DNA from: Octadecabacter sp.
GTDB taxonomy: Bacteria; Pseudomonadota; Alphaproteobacteria; Rhodobacterales; Rhodobacteraceae
Direction: 5' to 3'
Length of the DNA: 6,398 nt
Assembly (NCBI GenBank): GCA_003533975.1
Contig: DQCL01000247.1
Coordinates: forward strand, 10,240-16,637
A program made the translations under genes and the position numbers. Positions 1-6,398 of the stretch are shown piece after piece; the stretch's first letter is position 1, and each line of letters starts with the position of its first letter. Under the pieces are notes generated by a model. That model saw only the letters and a list, made by a program, of their open reading frames with translations, had not been told where the DNA came from and did no database searches.

Positions 1-3000
1 AGCTCAGGAAGGGCGAGACGGTATCGCGGCCCGCCTTCTTAGCCTCCCTGATAATCCATCTGTTAAATTTGAAATCGTCGGCGATGCGCCGCTAGATGAA
101 TTCACGGGAAACATCGCACTGGCAACAAACGGCGTTGAGCGCGTGACGGGTACTGTGGTCTTGTCGCATTCCCCTGAGAGCACCGGCCAAGACTTCAACA
201 TCGACCTTACGGGCGACTTACGCCCTATGCTGGCAGATCAGTATGATACATTTTTTGGCGCGTTAGCGACCCTTCGCGTTCAAGGCACCGCGCCTAGCGT
301 CGGTGGTTTGCAACTGTCCAACTTGCTAGTTGCCGCAGATCAGGTCGTGTTGCGCGGCTCAGCCAGCATTACCGCGCAAGGTTGGCCAGCGACGATTGAT
401 CTGCGCGGGCGCCTTGGATCTGGAGGCACAAGCCGTGTTCTGCTCCCTATCGCTGGCGACCCAATTGAAGTCAGCGGAATGTCCTTGGACGTTCAGTACG
501 ATGAAGCCAACGGAGACGCATGGACTGGAGCGTTCGATATCACGTCTTTGACGCGGGCAGGTGTTACGGCTGAGGCGCTGGCGATTTCAGGTGGCGGCAT
601 CATCTCTCCCGGCAACAACGCCTCGCGCGGGCGCTTTTCTGCAGATATGAACTATGCCGCGCGCGGCCTTGCATTTGATGATGCAGCCCTAAGCGAGGCG
701 GTTGGATCCGACATTGACGGCTCGCTCAACGTAGGGCGTTTGTCCGACGGCCCCTTTGTGGTGCGCGAACTCACACTGGATGGAGCAGGGATAAAAGCGT
801 TTGGGCTTGCCTATATCAATGGTCCGGACGATCGCTTTAACACACGCGCGGAACTCTCTGTTTCGGCAGATGATTTTCGCCGTTTCGCCGCGTTGACTGG
901 TGTTGATTTGGCTGGAAGCGGAACTGTTGAACTTTCGGGAACGACGCAACCTTTCGACGGCATCTTCGATTTTGACATCGCGGCAACGACACGTGGCCTT
1001 GCCCTTGGCATCCCCCAAGCGGACCCGCTTTTGGCGGGCGAAGGAACGCTTGCGCTTCAAGTTGCGCGTAACACAACGGGCACGCGGCTAAGTCACATCA
1101 ACATCCGCAATGATACGGTCGTGGCAACGGGCGACGCCGAGATCACGGCACAAACAGCGACTGCCAACTTTACCGCACAGATCACCGACCTGAACGTCAT
1201 CACACCTGAGCTTTTCGGCCCAGCGACCCTTAGCGCAGATGTCGAAACTGATTCAGACGGTGTCATTGCGCTGGACGCGAACCTAGTAGCACCGCACGCA
1301 AATGCTTCTGCAGTTGGAACCGCATCCCCTCTCGAAAACGGATACGTTTTAGACACGGATGCGACCCTCTCTGTGAATGACCTCAGTGCCTATAGCAACA
1401 TCGTTGGGCAACGCCTTGGCGGGGGCCTAGTGGTCGAATTGGACGGCAACTACTCAACGGTGAGTGGCGTACTCGATGCGGACCTCGCCGCACGCACACA
1501 AGACCTGCATGCTGGGCCCGCGGTGCTGGATCGTGTGTTCGCAGGGCTTGGCCGTGTGTCTGCGAACGTTGGTCTCTCGCAAGCCCGACGCCTACGCATT
1601 GATGCCCTTGATGTTGTGTTCCCGAACCTTACGGCAAACGGCAATGTCGCGACGTCTGGTAGCGATACGACGGCCAGCCTTTCTGTGCGTTTGCGTGACA
1701 TCGCGCTGTTGGTGTCCGATTTCTCAGGCCCGCTGGTTGCAGACGTAACCGCGAACCAAGACACAGAAGGTTGGTCCGTCACGGGTGATGCAGAAGGTCC
1801 GGCTGGCACCGCAGCTCGTACAACCGGTCGTGTTTCGAATACGGGTCAGTTGGATTTGAACGTTACAGGTTCGGCCCCTCTCGCGCTCGCAAATGTTTAT
1901 ATCGATCCGCGCCAGATCAACGGCTTGGCCCAGTTTGATTTAACCGTAGATGGCCCACCTGCCCTTTCATCCGTGCGCGGCCCCGTAACGATAAGCGATG
2001 CCCGCTTTGCTGCGCCGACCCTTCGCCAAGCGATTGAAAACCTGAACGGTACACTTCTGCTGGCTGGGGGAACTGCGCGCCTTGATCTTCAGGCGAGCGG
2101 TGCGGACGGTGGTGCCTTGGCGCTAACTGGTCCTATTGACCTCGCGCCGCCATTCCAAGCGGCCTTAACTGCACAGATCACCGACGTCGTTCTTCGTGAC
2201 CCGACGCTGTACCGAACCACGGCAAATGGGCTGGTTACAATGAACGGGGCCCTTACCGGCGGTGCGCAAATTGCAGGCACACTCGACATCGGGGCTGCGG
2301 ACATTCAGGTGCCATCAACGGGTGTGAGCGCATTGGGCAGCCTACCTGAGGTTACGCACCTTGGCCCGCGCATGGATGTTCAACAAACGCTCGAACGGGC
2401 GGGTGTGAACGCGACACCTGTGACAGAGCAAGCCACCGTTGCAGGGCCAGACTTTCCGATCAATCTGCTCATCCGTGCGCCATCGCGTATCTTCGTGCGC
2501 GGTCGTGGGTTGGATGCAGAGCTTGGCGGCCAGGTGCGCCTGACAGGAAGCCTCAACAATCTTATCCCAATCGGACGCTTTGATCTGGTCCGTGGACGCC
2601 TGAACATTCTTGGACAGCGTTTCGATCTGGACGAAGGTTACGCGCAACTGCAAGGGGACTTCTCCCCGTTTTTGCGTCTGGTCGCTACGACCGAGGCTGC
2701 GACAGGCACGATGGTCAGTATTATCGTTGAAGGCCCTGCAGATGACATAGAAGTGCGTTTCGAAAGTTCCCCTGAACTGCCGCAAGACGAAATCCTTGCG
2801 CAGCTGTTGTTTGGACGCGACCTTTCTTCCATCAGCCCGTTGCAGGCGGTTCAGTTAGCCTCTGCCGTGGCAACGCTGGCCGGAACGGGTGGAGCGAACG
2901 GGGGCGTTGTGGGGAACTTACGTGAAGGCCTGGACCTTGATGACTTGGACTTTGTCACAAGCGAGGATGGAACGGCTGCTGTTCGCGCGGGGAAATACAT

Positions 3001-3154
3001 TTCCGACAATGTCTACACGGATGTCACCGTGGGCGCGAATGGCGCCTCGGAGATCAACATCAATATCGACATCGACCGCAACTTCACCGCCCGCGGATCG
3101 GTTGGGTCCGACGGAGAAACCAGCGTCGGGGTCTTCTTTGAGCGGGACTACTAA
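1..3154 (+). CDS. tamB: Translocation and assembly module protein TamB, C-terminal 1050 residues (5' end outside window)
   Basis: The frame is open from base 2 to the TAA at 3152-3154; no start is assigned because the gene enters from the left. Numbering from the window edge, residues 1-650 are repetitive beta-strand sequence (alternating hydrophobic residues, many G, D, T, N), as in the TamB/AsmA-like hydrophobic groove. Residues about 700-1050 match the TamB C-terminal domain (DUF490): IRAPSRIFVRGRGLDAELGG near 824-843, FDLVRGRLNILGQRFDL from 860, and ESSPELPQDEILAQLLFGRD from 921. The protein ends GVFFERDY, with a C-terminal aromatic residue. By family knowledge TamB is anchored in the inner membrane by an N-terminal segment (not in the window), spans the periplasm, and works with the Omp85 protein TamA in outer-membrane protein assembly and/or phospholipid transport. 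I find no cysteine and only three lysines in the visible part. The gene converges on the ABC operon with 6 bases between. The family call is secure; a tamA neighbour upstream is only expected. Confidence 0.93.
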   Translation, partial: AQEGRDGIAARLLSLPDNPSVKFEIVGDAPLDEFTGNIALATNGVERVTGTVVLSHSPESTGQDFNIDLTGDLRPMLADQYDTFFGALATLRVQGTAPSVGGLQLSNLLVAADQVVLRGSASITAQGWPATIDLRGRLGSGGTSRVLLPIAGDPIEVSGMSLDVQYDEANGDAWTGAFDITSLTRAGVTAEALAISGGGIISPGNNASRGRFSADMNYAARGLAFDDAALSEAVGSDIDGSLNVGRLSDGPFVVRELTLDGAGIKAFGLAYINGPDDRFNTRAELSVSADDFRRFAALTGVDLAGSGTVELSGTTQPFDGIFDFDIAATTRGLALGIPQADPLLAGEGTLALQVARNTTGTRLSHINIRNDTVVATGDAEITAQTATANFTAQITDLNVITPELFGPATLSADVETDSDGVIALDANLVAPHANASAVGTASPLENGYVLDTDATLSVNDLSAYSNIVGQRLGGGLVVELDGNYSTVSGVLDADLAARTQDLHAGPAVLDRVFAGLGRVSANVGLSQARRLRIDALDVVFPNLTANGNVATSGSDTTASLSVRLRDIALLVSDFSGPLVADVTANQDTEGWSVTGDAEGPAGTAARTTGRVSNTGQLDLNVTGSAPLALANVYIDPRQINGLAQFDLTVDGPPALSSVRGPVTISDARFAAPTLRQAIENLNGTLLLAGGTARLDLQASGADGGALALTGPIDLAPPFQAALTAQITDVVLRDPTLYRTTANGLVTMNGALTGGAQIAGTLDIGAADIQVPSTGVSALGSLPEVTHLGPRMDVQQTLERAGVNATPVTEQATVAGPDFPINLLIRAPSRIFVRGRGLDAELGGQVRLTGSLNNLIPIGRFDLVRGRLNILGQRFDLDEGYAQLQGDFSPFLRLVATTEAATGTMVSIIVEGPADDIEVRFESSPELPQDEILAQLLFGRDLSSISPLQAVQLASAVATLAGTGGANGGVVGNLREGLDLDDLDFVTSEDGTAAVRAGKYISDNVYTDVTVGANGASEININIDIDRNFTARGSVGSDGETSVGVFFERDY

Positions 3155-3160
3155 GCGCCG

Positions 3161-4054
3161 TTAACGCGGTGACATTCCACGTAGGCGTTCCGAACGCCGC
3201 CGCAGCACTTCAAGCGTGAACAACAGCAAAACCGAGACGGCGATCAGAATAGTCGCGACAGCCAGAATTGTCGGGCTGATCTGTTCGCGAAGGCCGGTGA
3301 ACATTTGCCACGGCAATGTTTTTTGTCCGGCAGAACCGACAAACAGCACAACCACCACTTCATCAAAGGACGTGATGAAGGCGAACAAACCACCCGATAC
3401 AACCCCCGGCAAAATCAGCGGCATTTGCACCTTGAAGAAGGTCGTCACTGGGTTAGCGCCCATGTTGGCGGCCGCACGTGTCAGGGATTGATCAAAGCCA
3501 ACAAGCGTCGCCGTCACAGTGATAATCACGAACGGGATGCCCAGCGCGGCATGCGCTAGAACCACGCCCCAATAGGTGCCCGTCAGTGTGAATGGGAGTT
3601 CGATCTTACCGAATGGCGTCGGGATGTATGGGTTTGAGTAGAAGAAATACATGCCTGTGGCCGAAATGATCAGCGGGACGATCATCGGGGAAATCAGGAT
3701 AGCCATAATCGCACGGCGGAACGGAACATGTGACTGACTCAGGCCGATGGCGGCCAGTGTCCCCAATGAGACCGACAGGATCGTCGCCACCGGCGCAATC
3801 TTGAGTGAGTTTTTCAGCGCCAATTGCCAGTCAGAGTTCGTGAAGAAATCCTCATAGTGTTTGGTCGAGTACCCTTCAGGATCAAGCGCCAGCATTTCGG
3901 GTGTGAACGTGAAAAAGTCCTGCGCGTTGAACGACAACGGAATGATGACGACGATAGGGGCGATCAGGAAGAAGAAAATTAGCCCGCAGATAATCCGGAA
4001 ACTATAGTGCCAGATGCGCTGGCCTGTCGTTGCATATGGTGGCAATGAAGACAT
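3161..4054 (-). CDS. ABC transporter permease, PotC-like (COG1177; polyamine-type importer)
   Basis: This 297-residue inner-membrane subunit has the usual length for PotC/PotI proteins. Hydrophobic segments fall near residues 18-41, 84-105, 113-138, 160-185, 219-241 and 260-284, giving the six-helix fold of type I importers. The cytoplasmic EAA coupling loop is at about 193-218 (RAAANMGANPVTTFFKVQMP then LILPGV), with the conserved glycine at 199; it should dock on the ATPase. A loop after helix 1 holds LDPEGYSTKHYEDFF, typical of this family. The ATG at 4052-4054 lies 3 bases after the stop of the upstream permease. A run of six G at 4062-4067, lying in that gene's last codons, is a plausible ribosome binding site 7 bases away. 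The product should pair with the upstream PotB-like subunit. It is the last gene of the operon and its stop is 6 bases from that of tamB. The substrate is not shown by sequence; polyamines are the family default, but related cassettes take other small solutes. Confidence 0.93.
   Translation of the reverse strand: MSSLPPYATTGQRIWHYSFRIICGLIFFFLIAPIVVIIPLSFNAQDFFTFTPEMLALDPEGYSTKHYEDFFTNSDWQLALKNSLKIAPVATILSVSLGTLAAIGLSQSHVPFRRAIMAILISPMIVPLIISATGMYFFYSNPYIPTPFGKIELPFTLTGTYWGVVLAHAALGIPFVIITVTATLVGFDQSLTRAAANMGANPVTTFFKVQMPLILPGVVSGGLFAFITSFDEVVVVLFVGSAGQKTLPWQMFTGLREQISPTILAVATILIAVSVLLLFTLEVLRRRSERLRGMSPR
3184..3198. repeat. Short perfect inverted repeat at the convergent 3' ends of tamB and the permease operon
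   Basis: GGCGTTC and GAACGCC flank a single C, so a hairpin with at least five GC-rich pairs can form in RNA from either strand. It starts 30 bases after the tamB stop and lies inside the last codons of the PotC-like gene (Arg-Ser-Glu-Arg region). No T-run follows on either strand, so it is not a classical intrinsic terminator. It could still protect the 3' end of the tamB mRNA. Coding constraint or chance can explain a repeat this short. Confidence 0.3.
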
Positions 4055-4057
4055 GTC

Positions 4058-5692
4058 TTAGCCCCCCAATTTCACGTTATCGATGCCGACGATCTTGTCG
4101 TACATCCAGTAAAGCCCCATCACGACGGCCAGTAGAATTGTGCCCAGCGCCGCGGCCAGCCCCCAGTTCAAAGAACTCGAAATATGGTACGCGATACGGT
4201 TGGAAATAAAGACACCCTTGGTGCCGCCAACCAATTCTGGAGTGATATAGTAGCCAATAGACAGGATGAACACGAGGATACACCCCGCGCCAATTCCGGG
4301 AACTGACTGCGGGAAGTAGACCCGCCAAAAGGCCGTCCAGTTCGTTGCGCCCAAAGATTTTGCCGCACGCAGATAGCTTGGCGGGATCGTCTTCATCACC
4401 GAATAAAGCGGCAAGATCATGAACGGCAAAAGAATATGGGTCATCGCGATGATGGTACCCGTTTGGTTGTTTATAAGTTGTAATCGACCATCATCCGCAA
4501 CAATGCCGATCCAGACGAGAACGTCATTAATAACGCCCTGTTGTTGTAGCAGCACTTTCCACGCAGACGTCCGCACAAGGAGCGACGTCCAAAACGGCAA
4601 CAGCACAAGGATCATCAACATGTTGGCTTTGCGGTCTGGTAGGTTCGCCAGCAGCCATGCAATCGGGTAGCCCAGCAGCACGCACATTCCCATGATCGAC
4701 AGCGACATGATCATGGTGCGAATGAATAGCACGATGTAAATCTGTTCGTTTTCTGGGCGCCATTCAGGACCATCAAGGCCCTTTTGCATGTCGATCGAGT
4801 TCAGGAAGTACCCATTCGTATAGGCAGGTGCATAGGTTTGGATCGTTGTCCAAACATCGGTGTCGCCCCAGTCGTCGTCAATATCGAGGAACATCGCCTT
4901 TGGGTCGTCCAATGTGACCCCAGCCAATGCGCCCGCCGCTTCGCCCAATGCGAGGGCGAGCTCTTGTGGAACATCAGAGGGCGGTGTTGCCGATGGCAAT
5001 TCTTGCGCCAACACATGGAATAAGATTGGCCAAGGTTTTTCACCCAACGGGTTGTCTTCTTCGCTTACGGACTGAAGCACGTAAGATGCATAAAGCGATG
5101 TTGTCCCTGGGAATTGTTCGGCAAAGTTCGGATTGGCGTCAAATTCGGGTGCCGCACCGCGTGAGCGCGCATCTTCGGCGTCCCACGCATTGATCGCATC
5201 GACCCAATCGGATGTGCCGATCAACCTTCCAAACGTATCGCGTTCTTTCCAAATATCGTTTGTGTCTTCCAGAACGTCTTGCGGTGTTTCACCGATCTCA
5301 TCGACGCCGCGCCCTGTCTTGCGAAACAGCGATGAAATACCGGTTTGTTCGTAGTTCAACCGGCTGCCAAGCCGCGTGTGCGCCTTTGCTTCAACGGCGA
5401 CGGCCAGATCACGCGCCAGTGCTTCGAACACAATATCATCGGGCGCGCCCTCTCCGTTCCAATCAGGAAGCAGGGTCGCGGTGCGCGGCAAAGTTTCAGA
5501 GACGATCTGGTTCTCGACAGAGCGGAACAGCATATCGGCAATCGGCATCACGAAGGACACCAAAATGAAAATCAGCAGCGGAGCGATGAGCATCAACGCA
5601 CGGAGTTTCTGGCGACGTAATGCGCGGTTCAGAGACGCCTTAAGCGGTCGCCCATCTGCCGCCAGAACGGGGCCTGATGTTGTGTCGCTCAT
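4058..5692 (-). CDS. ABC transporter permease, PotB-like (COG1176), with a large periplasmic insertion
   Basis: This 544-residue membrane subunit compares with roughly 275-320 in PotB/PotH. The cytoplasmic N-terminus (basic, about 18-31: KASLNRALRRQKLR) leads into helix 1 (about 32-55). Residues about 57-315 form one acidic hydrophilic stretch with no convincing membrane segment, which should lie in the periplasm. The standard permease core follows: helices near 317-348 (ending GYPIAWLLANLPDR), 357-378, 411-435, 468-490 and 510-532. The EAA loop is at about 441-467 (LRAAKSLGATNWTAFWRVYF) with its conserved glycine at 448. The ATG at 5690-5692 overlaps the DUF1330 stop as ATGA and has a strong GGAGG 7 bases upstream, which fixes the start. 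It should form the translocation pore with the PotC-like product 3 bases downstream and receive ligand from the binding protein encoded at the right edge. The core family call is secure. The role of the insertion is unknown, and the substrate is inferred only by family. Confidence 0.93.
   Translation of the reverse strand: MSDTTSGPVLAADGRPLKASLNRALRRQKLRALMLIAPLLIFILVSFVMPIADMLFRSVENQIVSETLPRTATLLPDWNGEGAPDDIVFEALARDLAVAVEAKAHTRLGSRLNYEQTGISSLFRKTGRGVDEIGETPQDVLEDTNDIWKERDTFGRLIGTSDWVDAINAWDAEDARSRGAAPEFDANPNFAEQFPGTTSLYASYVLQSVSEEDNPLGEKPWPILFHVLAQELPSATPPSDVPQELALALGEAAGALAGVTLDDPKAMFLDIDDDWGDTDVWTTIQTYAPAYTNGYFLNSIDMQKGLDGPEWRPENEQIYIVLFIRTMIMSLSIMGMCVLLGYPIAWLLANLPDRKANMLMILVLLPFWTSLLVRTSAWKVLLQQQGVINDVLVWIGIVADDGRLQLINNQTGTIIAMTHILLPFMILPLYSVMKTIPPSYLRAAKSLGATNWTAFWRVYFPQSVPGIGAGCILVFILSIGYYITPELVGGTKGVFISNRIAYHISSSLNWGLAAALGTILLAVVMGLYWMYDKIVGIDNVKLGG
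4062..4067 (-). promoter_or_regulatory. G-run ribosome binding site of the PotC-like permease within the end of the PotB-like gene
   Basis: Six G in a row on the minus strand form part of the codons for the terminal Leu-Gly-Gly of the upstream permease and lie 7 bases before the ATG at 4052-4054. The run is a poor match to AGGAGG but well placed. With only 3 bases between stop and start, the ribosome finishing the first permease may reinitiate on the second, which would favour equal amounts of the two subunits. Confidence 0.5.
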
Positions 5693-5979
5693 TCGTATCC
5701 CTCCACAAGGACGATCATACTGTCGGCATTGGCATGGCGGATCTTGAGAACGTCTTGATACGCGGGCGAATGATAAAAATCTTTAGCAGCCTGAAAGCTG
5801 TCGAATTCGAAAACAACGTGGCGCGAATATTGCGGCCCTTCGGTGTTTTCGGCGTCTCCCCCACGAACAAGGATACGTGCGCCGGCGGCTTCAAACATTG
5901 GCGTGTCACGGGTGACGTACTCTTTGTATGCCTCCTCGTTGGTCACGGTTATGTGGCCGATGATGTATCCTTTAGCCAT
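5689..5979 (-). CDS. DUF1330 domain-containing protein (dimeric alpha/beta-barrel fold)
   Basis: This 96-residue soluble protein has no signal peptide or membrane segment, so it is probably cytoplasmic. It matches the whole DUF1330 family: an N-terminal strand (AKGYIIGHITVTN, 2-14), a helix with YKEYVTRDTPMFEAAGAR (18-35), a GGD turn (40-42), a strand RHVVFEFDSF (53-62), a helix AAKDFYHSPAYQ (64-75), and a closing strand MIVLVEGYE (88-96). Family members fold as ferredoxin-like dimeric alpha/beta barrels; no reaction is established for most, and I assign none. The start chosen is the ATG at 5977-5979, preceded by AGGA with an 8-base spacer. An upstream in-frame TTG at 6025-6027 would place the start within the intercistronic hairpin and adds residues unlike the family. 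The stop overlaps the permease start by ATGA, so the gene is part of the transporter operon and probably translationally coupled to it. Confidence 0.9.
   Translation of the reverse strand: MAKGYIIGHITVTNEEAYKEYVTRDTPMFEAAGARILVRGGDAENTEGPQYSRHVVFEFDSFQAAKDFYHSPAYQDVLKIRHANADSMIVLVEGYE
5700..5704 (-). promoter_or_regulatory. Strong Shine-Dalgarno site of the PotB-like permease, inside the DUF1330 gene
   Basis: GGAGG on the minus strand lies 7 bases before the ATG at 5690-5692, within the last codons of the DUF1330 gene (encoding the VEGYE end). It decides the permease start and, with the ATGA overlap, supports coupled translation. Confidence 0.75.
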
Positions 5980-5987
5980 GTTTGGTA

Positions 5988-5991
5988 TCCT
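5988..5991 (-). promoter_or_regulatory. Ribosome binding site of the DUF1330 gene
   Basis: AGGA on the minus strand sits 8 bases before the ATG at 5977-5979, downstream of the intercistronic hairpin. It supports this start over the upstream in-frame TTG at 6025-6027. Confidence 0.6.
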
Positions 5992-6012
5992 GTCGTTGGC
6001 GGTCTTGGGGAC

Positions 6013-6042
6013 GAAAGGGCGAACCAAGTGGTCCGCCCTTCC
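6013..6042 (-). promoter_or_regulatory. Intercistronic RNA hairpin between the binding-protein and DUF1330 genes
   Basis: On the minus-strand transcript bases 6042-6030 pair with 6025-6013 around an ACUU loop (6029-6026). The stem is 13 base pairs with two G-U wobbles and a GC-rich core, GGGCG/CGCCC. It starts 11 bases after the binding-protein stop and ends 33 bases before the DUF1330 start. The wobbles pair only in the minus-strand RNA, which points to a role in this transcript. The sequence after it (UUUCGUCCCC overlapping the stem end) lacks a real U-tract, so a full intrinsic terminator is unlikely. A barrier to 3' exonucleases or a partial terminator that raises binding-protein expression above permease expression is the usual explanation for such hairpins. 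The function is inferred; the structure is directly visible. Confidence 0.65.
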
Positions 6043-6053
6043 AATTCAATCGG

Positions 6054-6398
6054 TTACTGGGACAACCAGACCTGGAATTTTGCGTCCAGATCGTCACGGT
6101 AGTCAGCCCACCATTCGTAGTTGTACAGGAACGTGTTTGTCGCGTTCGCTGGGTCTGTTGGCATGTGTGGTGCCATGTCGATACCCAGTTCAGCGTGCTG
6201 ACCAACCAGAGGTGCAGAAGACGCACGTGCTGGGCCGTAGCTGATGTACTTGGCTTGGTCTGCAAGGCGCTGTGTGTCAGTCGCGAAACGGACGTAATCC
6301 AGTGCGCGGGCTTCACGCTCTGGGCTCAGGCCTGTTGGGATGATCCAACCATCAAGGTCGAACACTTGTGCGTCCCAAAGCATCCCAACCGGCTGGTT
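6054..6398 (-). CDS. Periplasmic extracellular solute-binding protein, PotD-like (COG0687), C-terminal 114 residues (5' end outside window)
   Basis: The frame is open from the right edge to the TAA at 6054-6056. The visible part is the end of a PotD/PotF-type binding protein, which normally runs to about 340-370 residues. Recognisable pieces, numbered from the edge, are a strand region VFDLDGWIIPTGLS (12-25), where the family has a W(A/V)IPKG-like segment, and the helix EREARALDYVRFATDTQRLA (27-46). These are followed by YISYGPARASS (51-61) with the family YGP motif, and the closing NYEWWADYRDDLDAKFQVWL (93-112) typical of Rhodobacterales members. The protein should carry a signal peptide (out of view), bind the substrate in the periplasm and deliver it to the two permeases downstream. 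Codons for Tyr, Asn and Phe are all the C-ending form in this short piece, unlike the permeases, which suggests high expression. Most of the ligand pocket is not visible, so the substrate cannot be judged. The internal ATG at 6381-6383 is not a start. Confidence 0.9.
   Translation of the reverse strand, partial: NQPVGMLWDAQVFDLDGWIIPTGLSPEREARALDYVRFATDTQRLADQAKYISYGPARASSAPLVGQHAELGIDMAPHMPTDPANATNTFLYNYEWWADYRDDLDAKFQVWLSQ

Noticed and set aside
143..145. GTG at 143 as the start of tamB
   Set aside because: The frame is open to base 2 and the 47 codons before it read as normal TamB sequence (VKFEIVGDAPLDEFTGNIAL), so the gene begins outside the window.
689..1060. Long antisense reading frames on the minus strand within tamB (also 1450-1809 and 2342-2785)
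   Set aside because: They lie opposite a convincing TamB frame, resemble no family, and have Arg/Cys/Ser-rich shadow composition with no ribosome binding site.
1175..2185. Fifteen-base direct repeat GCACAGATCACCGAC at 1175-1189 and 2171-2185 in tamB
   Set aside because: Both copies encode AQITD in the same frame; this is the repeated beta-strand pattern of TamB and not a mobile or regulatory repeat.
3155..3170. Palindrome CGTTAACG between the convergent genes as a terminator
   Set aside because: The stem is at most four pairs with no loop and no T-run; it is too weak to terminate transcription.
5441..5450. Ten-base palindrome GGGCGCGCCC in the permease gene
   Set aside because: It is isolated, within coding sequence, and expected by chance in GC-rich DNA.
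5212..5747. Plus-strand reading frames opposite the permease and DUF1330 genes (also 5843-6244)
   Set aside because: They are shadows of well-supported minus-strand genes; their translations are low-complexity and Arg/Ser-rich.
5980..6027. TTG at 6025-6027 as an earlier start for the DUF1330 gene
   Set aside because: It lies inside the hairpin, lacks a ribosome binding site, and adds 16 residues not typical of the family.

Overview
The window looks like chromosome of a marine-type Rhodobacterales alphaproteobacterium. This rests on the moderately GC-rich, tightly packed coding and the style of the encoded proteins (a long TamB without cysteine and a COG0687/COG1176/COG1177 uptake cassette). 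The genus cannot be named from the sequence alone. I see no mobile element, CRISPR array, rRNA or tRNA. All but about 80 bases are coding.

The left half (1-3154, + strand) is the 3' part of tamB, which is open at the left edge. It encodes 1050 residues of the periplasm-spanning beta-rich protein that works with an Omp85-family outer-membrane partner. The whole C-terminal TamB/DUF490 domain and an aromatic C-terminus are present.

The right half is a minus-strand operon read from the right edge towards the left. It starts with the C-terminal 114 residues of a PotD-like periplasmic solute-binding protein (6054-6398, open at the right edge). A 74-base gap with a strong RNA hairpin follows. Next come a 96-residue DUF1330 protein (5689-5979), a very long PotB-like permease (4058-5692, 544 aa) and a PotC-like permease (3161-4054, 297 aa). 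DUF1330 and the first permease overlap by ATGA, and the two permeases are 3 bases apart, so translation is probably coupled. The operon meets tamB tail to tail with only 6 bases between stop codons. No ATPase gene is present. If the cassette has its own, it lies to the right of the window or elsewhere.

Together the minus-strand genes make a type I ABC importer for a small, perhaps cationic, solute of the polyamine class: binding protein plus permease heterodimer. The most unusual parts are the roughly 260-residue acidic periplasmic insertion in the first permease, the DUF1330 gene inside the transporter operon, and the hairpin that separates the binding-protein cistron from the membrane genes. 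No clearly new system is evident; these three are the points worth following up.
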